5,402 nt of DNA from Coprothermobacter sp. GTDB taxonomy: Bacteria > Coprothermobacterota > Coprothermobacteria > Coprothermobacterales > Coprothermobacteraceae. The notes under the pieces are model-generated. The model was not told the origin of the DNA. It saw nothing but the letters and a program-made list of their open reading frames with translations, and searched no databases. The position numbers were made by a program, and so were the translations under genes. Of this stretch, positions 1 through 5,108 are shown in pieces. Location of the stretch: the NCBI GenBank assembly GCA_003476705.1, contig DMVM01000160.1, positions 1 to 5,402 on the forward strand. The letters run 5' to 3'. The stretch's first letter is position 1. Every line of letters starts with the position of its first letter.

Positions 1-150
1 CTTAAGCAGCTCTCTGAGTAAATCTGCCGTTTCTTCATCTACGGTTGACTGATATGAAACAATATCCACTCCCAGTTTTTTAAGCTCTTCAACTAGCTGT
101 TTTGAAGGCACACCTAATTCTTTCGCCAGTTGGTAAACTCTAATCTTCAT
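1..150 (-). CDS. infB: Translation initiation factor IF-2, N-terminal fragment (cut by window edge)
   Basis: The 50 visible codons start with MKIRVYQLAKELGVPSKQLV, the small N-terminal IF-2 helical domain (IF2_N) that bacterial IF-2 proteins carry ahead of their GTPase core. The whole protein is a cytosolic GTPase that places initiator tRNA on the 30S subunit and promotes 70S joining; none of its GTP-binding motifs lie in this window. The ATG at 148-150 is preceded by a GGGAGG site 9 bases upstream. The gene overlaps the end of nusA by 11 bases, so initiation is probably coupled to nusA termination. There is no ylxR or ylxQ between the two genes. The frame stays open to base 1. Confidence 0.95.
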   Translation of the reverse strand, partial: MKIRVYQLAKELGVPSKQLVEELKKLGVDIVSYQSTVDEETADLLRELLK

Positions 151-1171
151 CAGGACCACCCTCCCTCACATCAATTGTCCATCCTGTTAGTTGTTCAGCT
201 AGCTCCACATTCTCGCCATCTTCTCCCACCACTACTTTTATGTTATCGGGAGTGGTGTAAACCAATGCTCTTTTATTCTTTGAATCTAGAATCTCTACTT
301 TATCCACCCTTCCTGGCGAAAGAACGTTTGCAATCAACTTTGCTGGATCAGTATCCCATCTCACCACATCAATTTTCTCGTTGGCCAGACTTCTTGAAAT
401 CGCCTGAATACGTTGCCCTTTGTAACCAATACATGCTCCTTGAGGGTCAAGTCTGGGATCAATACTCATAACTGCCACTTTTGATCTCCTCCCAGGTTCC
501 CTTGCAATACCCATGATTCGTACCACCCCATCAGCCACTTCTGGTACTTCCAAAGTAAACAACAGCTTTAGCAAATCAGGAGAAGAGCGGGATAATGCTA
601 CTCCTTGACCGTACATGGGTATGTTCTTCGCACCCAGGACTAAACACCTTAGGGAGTCACCTGGAGCATACCTATCCGTAGGTAGTTGTTCACTGGGTTC
701 CAGCACACATTCAACGCCATCCACGTCCATGTAGATAAGTCTTGTCTTGGGATCTCTTCTTATGACTCTTGCAGTGACAACTTCCCCAGAAAACTGAGCT
801 ATTCGCTTAATGGCTTTTTCCTTACTCTTTTCATTCATTCTGTTCTTTAACGTATTCTCTGCAGTCTGTATGGAAACACGGCTCAAATTGGACAGAGGGA
901 ACTCAATCCAATCTGATACGGACTCATTTTCAGGTATTGTTTTTACGAAATCCTTATTCACCAGAAACTTCAAACTGCTTCCGTTTTCTTCAATCTTGAT
1001 CGCGGATCCCACAGCCTCTTTAGGAATGTCCAGTTCTTTCCTTATAGCAGAAACTAAAGCATCCTTCAGCGCTTCCATTATTTCTTGAGGAGTAAGATCC
1101 AGATCGCTAGCTATTTGCCTTATGTATTCATTAAATGCCCTTTCTATGGCTTCGCTTTTGTTTTTTTCCAT
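140..1171 (-). CDS. nusA: Transcription termination/antitermination factor NusA
   Basis: A 343-residue protein matching NusA without the extra C-terminal acidic repeats of E. coli. It binds RNA polymerase and nascent RNA and modulates pausing, intrinsic termination and rRNA antitermination. Domains in order: N-terminal RNAP-binding domain (about 1-125), S1 domain (about 128-196), KH1 with the family signature EVADG..RIMGIAREPGRRSKVAV and GACIGYKG (GxxG at 249-252), and KH2 ending GEDGENVELAEQLTGW (GxxG at 316-319). The KH2 loop is acidic, unlike the basic or glutamine-rich loop usual in the family. I chose the ATG at 1169-1171 because GGGAGGG (1179-1185) sits about 8 bases upstream and the protein then begins where NusA proteins usually do. 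The frame is open to 1249, but that extension lies wholly within rimP. It overlaps rimP by 41 bp and infB by 11 bp. Confidence 0.97.
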   Translation of the reverse strand: MEKNKSEAIERAFNEYIRQIASDLDLTPQEIMEALKDALVSAIRKELDIPKEAVGSAIKIEENGSSLKFLVNKDFVKTIPENESVSDWIEFPLSNLSRVSIQTAENTLKNRMNEKSKEKAIKRIAQFSGEVVTARVIRRDPKTRLIYMDVDGVECVLEPSEQLPTDRYAPGDSLRCLVLGAKNIPMYGQGVALSRSSPDLLKLLFTLEVPEVADGVVRIMGIAREPGRRSKVAVMSIDPRLDPQGACIGYKGQRIQAISRSLANEKIDVVRWDTDPAKLIANVLSPGRVDKVEILDSKNKRALVYTTPDNIKVVVGEDGENVELAEQLTGWTIDVREGGPDED

Positions 1172-1640
1172 GCTCTTTCCCTCCCTCTTCGAATACCAGT
1201 TTCGCCTTTCTAACTTGGTCGAAGGGAATGCGGAAGTAATTTCCTTCATACTCGATTACAACGTTTTCATTTTCCCTACCCACAAGCTTTGCACGAACTG
1301 TTTGCGACTTACCATCTCTATCGAAGGAAATATCAATGACCCTTCCTTTAAAGACGTCGTATTCCCATTCTCTTTTTAGAACCCTATCTAATCCCGGGCT
1401 GGTAACCTCCAAATGTTCATTATCGCCGTACCACGGAAGGCTTTCCAATAAAGGCAAAATGGCCCTGGTAAGTTTTTCGCAGTCGCCAATGGTCACCGAC
1501 GGTTCCTTGTGAACAACAACAGAAATTATATGAGCGCCTTTTTCCATACGCTCTTCTAAGTCAATGAAATAAAAACCTTTTGACACAACAATTTTGGAAA
1601 TCCGCTCCTCAAGATCGGCTCTATCCTTTGGCGACAGCAT
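1131..1640 (-). CDS. rimP: Ribosome maturation factor RimP
   Basis: A 169-residue RimP-family protein (formerly YhbC/YlxS), needed for maturation of the 30S subunit. The N-terminal domain covers about 1-90 and contains VTIGDCEKLTRAI and the signature LEVTSPGLDRVL (77-88). The C-terminal SH3-like domain covers about 91-150 (FKGRVIDISF, IPFDQVRKAKLVF). It is somewhat longer than the roughly 150 residues usual for the family, because of a lysine/arginine-rich tail (about 153-169) encoded by the DNA that also holds the nusA ribosome binding site and first codons. The ATG at 1638-1640 has AAGGAGTG upstream at good spacing. It is the first gene of a rimP-nusA-infB cluster, a widely conserved order. 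A promoter and a hairpin lie just upstream (1665-1737). Confidence 0.95.
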   Translation of the reverse strand: MLSPKDRADLEERISKIVVSKGFYFIDLEERMEKGAHIISVVVHKEPSVTIGDCEKLTRAILPLLESLPWYGDNEHLEVTSPGLDRVLKREWEYDVFKGRVIDISFDRDGKSQTVRAKLVGRENENVVIEYEGNYFRIPFDQVRKAKLVFEEGGKEHGKKQKRSHRKGI

Positions 1641-1664
1641 TCAATAATCACTCCTTACGGTCCT

Positions 1665-1707
1665 TATAAAGAAGAAGTGGGACTCAAGGCCCCACCTCTC
1701 CTTTATA
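1665..1707 (-). terminator. 17-bp hairpin, probable rplL terminator overlapping the rimP leader
   Basis: Bases 1691-1707 and 1665-1681 form an inverted repeat with a 9-base loop. Read as minus-strand RNA, all 17 positions pair, two of them as G-U; on the plus strand those two would be A-C mismatches, so the structure suits the minus-strand transcript. The loop-proximal half is GC-rich (GGUGGG with CCCAC) and the 3' arm is U-rich (UUCUUCUUUAUA), as in an intrinsic terminator after rplL. The predicted start point of the rimP promoter (near 1702) falls inside the 5' arm, so rimP transcripts would begin with a shortened 12-bp version. It could instead be a 5' stabilising stem or an attenuator for rimP. 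Confidence 0.65.
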
Positions 1708-1708
1708 C

Positions 1709-1737
1709 ATTATATACTCTTAAACGAAGCTTTTCAA
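1709..1737 (-). promoter_or_regulatory. Sigma-70 type promoter for rimP-nusA-infB
   Basis: On the minus strand, TTGAAA (1732-1737) and TATAAT (1709-1714) are separated by exactly 17 bases: a perfect -10 and a -35 with five of six consensus bases. It lies 3 bases past the rplL stop codon. A start near 1702 would give a rimP leader of about 60 bases. Position and quality suggest the rimP cluster is an independent transcription unit. This is a prediction from sequence only. Confidence 0.75.
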
Positions 1738-1740
1738 AAC

Positions 1741-2115
1741 TTACTGCAATTCGATGACGGCTCCGGCTTCATCGAGCTTCTTTTTCAATTCTTCTGCTTC
1801 TTCTTTTGTAACTCCCTCTTTAATTGGCTTTGGGGCACTTTCCACTAAATCCTTTGCTTCCTTCAGACCAAGGCCAGTAATTTCACGAACGACCTTTATA
1901 ACCTCGAGCTTCTTGGCACCAGCTTCCTTTAGAATTACGTCAAAGGATGTCTTTTCCTCTTCAGCTGGAGCAGCAGCCGGTCCAGCTACTGGTGCTGCTA
2001 CTGCCACGGGCATGGACGCGGACACACCAAACTTTTCCTCAAGTGCCTTAACTAATTCTGCCAGCTGGGAAACTGACATTTTCTCAATTTCGCTAATGAT
2101 TTCCTCAATTGTCAT
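1741..2115 (-). CDS. rplL: 50S ribosomal protein L7/L12
   Basis: The full-length 124-residue stalk protein, which dimerises on L10 and recruits translational GTPases to the ribosome. An N-terminal dimerisation domain (about 1-33, [20 protein letters not shown]) is followed by an alanine/proline/valine-rich flexible hinge (about 36-52). The globular C-terminal domain (about 55-124) carries the conserved [21 protein letters not shown] segment that contacts EF-Tu and EF-G. The ATG at 2113-2115 has AAGGAGGT about 9 bases upstream, and that site abuts the rplJ stop codon (16-bp gap). The gene is usually followed by rpoB; here the next gene is rimP. Confidence 0.98.
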   Translation of the reverse strand: MTIEEIISEIEKMSVSQLAELVKALEEKFGVSASMPVAVAAPVAGPAAAPAEEEKTSFDVILKEAGAKKLEVIKVVREITGLGLKEAKDLVESAPKPIKEGVTKEEAEELKKKLDEAGAVIELQ

Positions 2116-2131
2116 CTGTAAGTAACCTCCT

Positions 2132-2662
2132 TTATGCAGCTTTCTCTTTTATTGCTTGCAAAACATAAACCAAGTTTCTGTAGGGACCGGACAACACTGT
2201 TACCAATCCCCTCATTGGTGAAGAAACTACGCCTACCAACTGTGCATAGAGCTCTTGTCTGCCTGGAAGCTTCGCGATGGCATCCACTTCTTTAGCAGAA
2301 ATCCAACGCCCTTCTAATATGCCCCCCTTGGCTTGCAGCACTCCATACTTCTTCACCTGCTCAACAAAGAGCTTGAAGGGGGCCAATTCATCCTCATTGG
2401 AAAACAAAAGTGCAGTGGTTTCTCTAAACAAAGAATCATCGACATCCAAGCCAACTTCCTTTACTGCAAGTTCCAGAAGTGTGTTTTTTACAACCTTTAC
2501 TGTGAGGCCGCTCCTCTTCATGTCGGCTCTCATGGCTTGCATGTCCTTGCTGGTCAATTCCTCGAAAGAGAAAAAGACCATTCCTTTACTTTGGGCAATC
2601 CATTCACGTAACTGCTCAACCACAGCTTGCTTTTCGGGTCGAACCCTGGTCACATATGCCAA
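2132..2662 (-). CDS. rplJ: 50S ribosomal protein L10
   Basis: A 176-residue L10, the base of the ribosomal stalk, which binds 23S rRNA and holds L7/L12 dimers on its C-terminal helix. Family landmarks are the [14 protein letters not shown] segment (54-67), [16 protein letters not shown] (131-146) and the long C-terminal helix (about 150-176) that provides the L7/L12 sites. The start is TTG at 2660-2662, chosen because AAGGAGGTGAT (2666-2676) lies 7 bases upstream, an in-frame TAA is five codons upstream, and the protein then begins [11 protein letters not shown] as expected. It is preceded by a structured leader (2684-2779) and probably co-transcribed with rplL. L10-L7/L12 complexes classically repress their own leader. 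Confidence 0.97.
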   Translation of the reverse strand: MAYVTRVRPEKQAVVEQLREWIAQSKGMVFFSFEELTSKDMQAMRADMKRSGLTVKVVKNTLLELAVKEVGLDVDDSLFRETTALLFSNEDELAPFKLFVEQVKKYGVLQAKGGILEGRWISAKEVDAIAKLPGRQELYAQLVGVVSSPMRGLVTVLSGPYRNLVYVLQAIKEKAA

Positions 2663-2665
2663 TGT

Positions 2666-2676
2666 ATCACCTCCTT
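2666..2676 (-). promoter_or_regulatory. Shine-Dalgarno site fixing the TTG start of rplJ
   Basis: AAGGAGGTGAT on the minus strand is near-perfectly complementary to the 16S 3' end and sits 7 bases before TTG at 2660-2662. No in-frame ATG is available nearby. The site begins about 8 bases after the leader terminator hairpin, so the hairpin mainly decides whether this site is transcribed at all. Confidence 0.85.
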
Positions 2677-2683
2677 ACGCAAA

Positions 2684-2710
2684 AGGCCACCGACGGTAGG
2701 TCGGTGGCCT
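2684..2710 (-). terminator. Hairpin in the L10 leader, probable attenuator terminator
   Basis: Bases 2700-2710 and 2684-2694 form an uninterrupted 11-bp GC-rich stem (AGGCCACCGAC with GUCGGUGGCCU) with a 5-base loop, followed by UUUGCG and the rplJ ribosome binding site. The U-run is short, so termination may be partial. The position directly upstream of rplJ is typical of the L10 leader attenuator. An upstream GUCGGU (2765-2770) can pair with ACCGAC (2700-2705) of the 5' arm and would prevent the hairpin. Confidence 0.7.
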
Positions 2711-2779
2711 CAACCCAATATCCACCCAAATAACCTCCGCCGGTTGCCTAATTTAGGCATTAGTACCGACTTCTTCGGT
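2684..2779 (-). ncRNA. L10 (rplJL) leader cis-regulatory RNA
   Basis: The 170 bases between rplA and rplJ contain no plausible gene but several ordered hairpins on the minus-strand RNA: ACCGA-AGAAG-UCGGU (2765-2779), GCCUA-AAU-UAGGC (2746-2758), an AACC/GGUU-flanked GGCGGA segment (2732-2745), and the strong terminator-like stem (2684-2710). Known L10 leaders bind the L10-L7/L12 complex and control readthrough into rplJL, and this region has that position and layout. I assign it from position and secondary structure, not from a covariance-model match; the 5' boundary is approximate. Confidence 0.7.
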
Positions 2780-2832
2780 TCAATTTTCTTTCCAAATATA
2801 CTGGAATTTTAACACACCTCAGTGAATGTTAC

Positions 2833-3540
2833 TTAAAACTGCTTCTTAAGTGATTCTTCGATAGCCAGACGCGTGTCCACCTTAACTGCTGGACCCATAG
2901 TGCTGCACAGTGATATGGTCTTCACATAAGTGCCCTTAGCGGTTGCTGGTTTAGCATGAATTATGGCAGCTGTAACAGCATAGAAGTTATCAAGCAGTTT
3001 TTCGTTATCAAAGCTGGCTTTCCCGATGGGCACGTGCAGATTTCCGGTCTTGTCGTTGCGAACTTCGACTTTACCTGCCTTGAACTCTTTTACTGTCTTT
3101 TCAATATCCATGGTCACAGTACCTGCTTTGGGGTTCGGCATTAAGCCTCTGGGGCCAAGAATCTTACCTAAACGTCCCACGGCTCCCATCATGTCAGGAG
3201 TGGCAATGACCACGTCAAAGTCCAACCATCCCTGCTGGATCTTCTCAACAAGATCGTCAGCACCTACATAGTCAGCGCCAGCATTAGCAGCTTCAGTAGC
3301 TTTCTCACCTTTCGCCAGTACCAAAACCCTGACAGGTTTACCAGTGCCGTGAGGCAGAATTACAGTGAACCTGACGTTCTGATCAGGATACTTGGGATTA
3401 ATGCCCAAGCGGTAGTGTGCCTCCACTGTTTCGTCAAACTTTGCAGAAGCCATCTTCTTAACGAGTTCAATGGCCTCAGACGGTGTATATACCTTCGTTA
3501 AATCAAATTGCTCAACTAGCTGTGCGTATCTCTTACTCAT
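2833..3540 (-). CDS. rplA: 50S ribosomal protein L1
   Basis: A 235-residue L1, the protein of the mobile L1 stalk that helps release deacylated tRNA from the E site and often represses its own operon. Diagnostic stretches are the N-terminal [22 protein letters not shown] segment, [15 protein letters not shown] (64-78) and the family signature [18 protein letters not shown] (126-143). The C-terminal [10 protein letters not shown] motif (213-222) has alanine where glycine is common. I chose ATG at 3538-3540, 6 bases from AGGAGGTG (3547-3554). A GTG three codons upstream is part of that ribosome binding site and cannot be the start. It is 73 bp downstream of rplK and is followed by the L10 leader. 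Confidence 0.98.
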   Translation of the reverse strand: MSKRYAQLVEQFDLTKVYTPSEAIELVKKMASAKFDETVEAHYRLGINPKYPDQNVRFTVILPHGTGKPVRVLVLAKGEKATEAANAGADYVGADDLVEKIQQGWLDFDVVIATPDMMGAVGRLGKILGPRGLMPNPKAGTVTMDIEKTVKEFKAGKVEVRNDKTGNLHVPIGKASFDNEKLLDNFYAVTAAIIHAKPATAKGTYVKTISLCSTMGPAVKVDTRLAIEESLKKQF

Positions 3541-3546
3541 AGCATT

Positions 3547-3554
3547 CACCTCCT
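3547..3554 (-). promoter_or_regulatory. Shine-Dalgarno site fixing the rplA start
   Basis: AGGAGGTG lies 6 bases before ATG at 3538-3540. Its last three bases are the in-frame GTG that would give a three-residue N-terminal extension, so that GTG can be excluded as a start. The site directly follows the 3' arm of the hairpin at 3555-3583, which could therefore affect ribosome access. Confidence 0.85.
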
Positions 3555-3583
3555 GTGGTTAACGAGCTAATCTGCTCTCCCAC
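3555..3583 (-). promoter_or_regulatory. Structured element upstream of rplA, candidate L1 feedback site
   Basis: In the rplK-rplA gap, minus-strand RNA can form an outer stem GUGG/CCAC (3580-3583 with 3555-3558), an asymmetric internal loop (2 and 5 bases), and an inner stem GAGC/GCUC (3574-3577 with 3564-3567). The GUGGGAG...ACCAC pattern resembles, from memory, the base of the L1-binding region of 23S rRNA. It sits next to the rplA ribosome binding site, where an L1 autoregulatory site would work. Stems are short, so this is a suggestion only. Confidence 0.35.
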
Positions 3584-3613
3584 GACTTCATGGTTGCAAA
3601 CCCAAAACTAAAA

Positions 3614-4039
3614 CTAATCCACTACCTGAATACCCATGCTTCTCGCTGTGCCTTCGATAATCCGAACCGCCGCTTCTAAGTCTTCTGTATTCAAGTCCTT
3701 CATCTTTTGCTTGGCAATCTCTTCGACTTGAGCACGAGTAACCTTACCAATAGTAACCTTATTAGGCTCGCCAGAACCTTTCTCCACCTTCGCAGCCTTT
3801 TTTAGCAAGAATGAAGCGGGCGGAGTCCTCACCTCAAAAGTAAAGCTCTTGTCAGCGAAAACCGTAACATCCACGGGCACTAAAACATCACCCATGCTAG
3901 CCGTAGCAGCGTTAAACCTCTTTATGAATTCCATTATATTTACGCCACGCTGTCCCAATGCTGGTCCAACTGGTGGCGCAGGCGTAGCCTTGCCTGCAGG
4001 TAACAACAACCTGAACTGAGCTGCAATCTTTTTAGCCAA
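3614..4039 (-). CDS. rplK: 50S ribosomal protein L11
   Basis: A 141-residue L11, which binds the GTPase-associated centre of 23S rRNA together with the L10 stalk. The N-terminal domain carries the highly conserved segment [20 protein letters not shown] (13-32), then [24 protein letters not shown] (67-83) joins it to the C-terminal RNA-binding domain, which ends in [11 protein letters not shown]. The start is TTG at 4037-4039: an in-frame TAA lies two codons upstream, AGAGGTGAT is at normal spacing, and the protein then begins MAKKIAAQF as in its relatives. It follows nusG with a 25-bp gap. Confidence 0.98.
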   Translation of the reverse strand: MAKKIAAQFRLLLPAGKATPAPPVGPALGQRGVNIMEFIKRFNAATASMGDVLVPVDVTVFADKSFTFEVRTPPASFLLKKAAKVEKGSGEPNKVTIGKVTRAQVEEIAKQKMKDLNTEDLEAAVRIIEGTARSMGIQVVD

Positions 4040-4065
4040 TGCTTATCACCTCTTAATTCAACTTT

Positions 4066-4614
4066 CTAACTTTTCTTTCTTACTTGTACGGCATCCAAAT
4101 CTGAGACCACTTCTCGACCAAACATGCTTATCTTAACAAATACTTTCTGTTTTCCGTGATCCACGTCAACGACCACACCCGTAAGACCTTTAAGGGCACC
4201 ATCCCTTACTTCCACTTCATCGCCAGTCTGTAGGTCAACCTTCACAGCTTCTTGCTCTCTGCTCTTTTGAAGCACCTTTTCCATTTCGTTATCCTGCACG
4301 GGAATGGGTGTATGATCTGGCGTTGAAATGAACCCCCGTACACCGGGGGTATACCGTATTAAAGACCACGTTTCTGGGTCGATAACACCTTTCTCCGGAT
4401 CCACTTCAACTTCTACAAAAACGTAACCAGGGTAAATGACCCTTTGAACCCTTTCAGGTCTGGGCTTTTTACCCCTGTATTCAAGACGCCATTCTTTGGG
4501 AACTAAAACATCACTTATAGCAGTATTACCGGCGTTCTCAGCACGAAGCTTAATTGCTTCAGCCACTGCAGATTCCTTGCCATGAACCGTTGTAACTATG
4601 TACCACTTTTTCAT
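4066..4614 (-). CDS. nusG: Transcription termination/antitermination factor NusG
   Basis: A 182-residue NusG (Spt5 family), a processivity and pausing factor that rides on RNA polymerase and can couple it to Rho or the ribosome. The NGN domain (about 1-115) starts KKWYIVTTVHGKESAVAEAI and contains YPGYVFVEVE (61-70) and WSLIRYTPGVRGFI (83-96). A KOW domain (about 127-182) includes GDEVEVRDGALKGLTGVV and the usual ending near FGREV.SDLDAVQV. There is no large insertion of the kind found in Thermotoga NusG. ATG at 4612-4614 has an AGGAAGAAG stretch upstream. It lies 19 bp after secE in the standard secE-nusG pair. Confidence 0.98.
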   Translation of the reverse strand: MKKWYIVTTVHGKESAVAEAIKLRAENAGNTAISDVLVPKEWRLEYRGKKPRPERVQRVIYPGYVFVEVEVDPEKGVIDPETWSLIRYTPGVRGFISTPDHTPIPVQDNEMEKVLQKSREQEAVKVDLQTGDEVEVRDGALKGLTGVVVDVDHGKQKVFVKISMFGREVVSDLDAVQVRKKS

Positions 4615-4633
4615 ATTCGTCTTCTTCCTTATG

Positions 4634-4837
4634 CTACTTCATTAATAGTGGCAATATTCTCGCAAAACCTAGGTCCAACAAGGTTACTAGCACAGCCCAT
4701 ATACCCGAAAACACAAGTATGGCTAACACTGCATTCACAGTTTGCTCCCTTGATGGCCAGCTAACCCTGCCTAGTTCCACTCTAGCGCTCCTGAAAAAAT
4801 TCTTTATCCTGTTTCCTAATGTCTGCTTTTCCGCCAT
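4634..4837 (-). CDS. secE: Preprotein translocase subunit SecE
   Basis: A 67-residue single-span SecE, the small membrane subunit that clamps SecY in the SecYEG channel. It has an amphipathic cytosolic segment (about 8-30) with the conserved RVSWPSREQTV motif (24-34), followed by one hydrophobic span (about 35-57). This is the short one-helix form common in most bacteria, not the three-helix form of E. coli. ATG at 4835-4837 is preceded by GGTGAT at about 7 bases. It lies 26 bp after the tRNA-Trp gene and immediately before nusG. Confidence 0.96.
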   Translation of the reverse strand: MAEKQTLGNRIKNFFRSARVELGRVSWPSREQTVNAVLAILVFSGIWAVLVTLLDLGFARILPLLMK

Positions 4838-4863
4838 TTGGCATCACCATTCGCTAAGAATAT

Positions 4864-4939
4864 TGGCAGGGGCGGAGGGAGTTGAACCCCCAGCCTGCGG
4901 ATTTGGAGTCCGCTGCTCTGCCAATTGAGCTACGCCCCT
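4864..4939 (-). tRNA. trnW: tRNA-Trp (anticodon CCA), 3' CCA encoded
   Basis: A 76-base cloverleaf: acceptor stem AGGGGCG/CGCCCCU, D arm GCUC/GAGC, anticodon stem GCGGA/UCCGC around loop CUCCAAA (anticodon CCA), 5-base variable loop, T arm GGGGG/CCCUC with loop UUCAACU, discriminator G and an encoded CCA end (4864-4866). The discriminator G is as expected for bacterial tRNA-Trp. It reads UGG codons. The gene sits inside the protein operon, 6 bp from the rpmG stop and 26 bp from secE, so it is probably cut out of a longer transcript by RNase P and 3' processing enzymes. Confidence 0.98.
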
Positions 4940-4945
4940 TCAACC

Positions 4946-5095
4946 CTACCTTGTCTCCTTATGTAGCGTGTGCTTCTTGCAGTTAGGGCAGTACTTCTTA
5001 AACTGTAACCTGTCAGTGGTCTTCGTCTTATTCTTTTCCGTGTGGTAGTTACGATGACCACATTCAGTGCACTCTAATGTAACTAATACTCTCAT
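4946..5095 (-). CDS. rpmG: 50S ribosomal protein L33 (Zn-ribbon form)
   Basis: A 49-residue small gene. The protein begins [19 protein letters not shown] and ends [17 protein letters not shown]. Two CxxC pairs (C9/C12 and C36/C39) form the zinc ribbon of the C+ form of L33, a component of the large subunit near the E site. ATG at 5093-5095 has GGGTGAT upstream at 7 bases. It lies 13 bp after tuf and 6 bp before tRNA-Trp, the common tuf-rpmG-trnW-secE arrangement. Confidence 0.96.
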   Translation of the reverse strand: MRVLVTLECTECGHRNYHTEKNKTKTTDRLQFKKYCPNCKKHTLHKETR

Positions 5096-5108
5096 CTGAA
5101 ATCACCCA

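Noticed and set aside
130..471. Plus-strand open frames across the window, for example 130-471, 810-1088, 1754-2125, 2277-2699 and 3026-3271.
   Set aside because: Each lies opposite a confidently identified minus-strand gene, resembles no family I recognise, and has composition expected of a complement frame.
1161..1170. A-AAA-AAC slippery heptamer at the start of nusA (minus strand).
   Set aside because: It lies in codons 2-4 of nusA; a -1 shift there would only enter the last codons of rimP, and no downstream stimulator is evident. Runs of lysine/asparagine codons explain it.
1172..1249. 26-codon N-terminal extension of nusA.
   Set aside because: It lies entirely within rimP, has no ribosome binding site of note, and the shorter start has GGGAGGG at good spacing and matches the usual NusA N-terminus.
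1664..1687. Seven-codon leader ORF (TTG start, MSPTSSL) inside the rimP hairpin, with AGGAGAGG upstream.
   Set aside because: The start would be in the hairpin loop, and the predicted transcript start near 1702 leaves almost no RNA ahead of its ribosome binding site. Short TTG frames arise easily by chance.
2795..2822. Possible promoter for rplJL: CTGAGG, 16 bases, TATATT on the minus strand.
   Set aside because: The -35 matches only three of six positions and the leader may simply be part of the upstream transcript; too weak to annotate.
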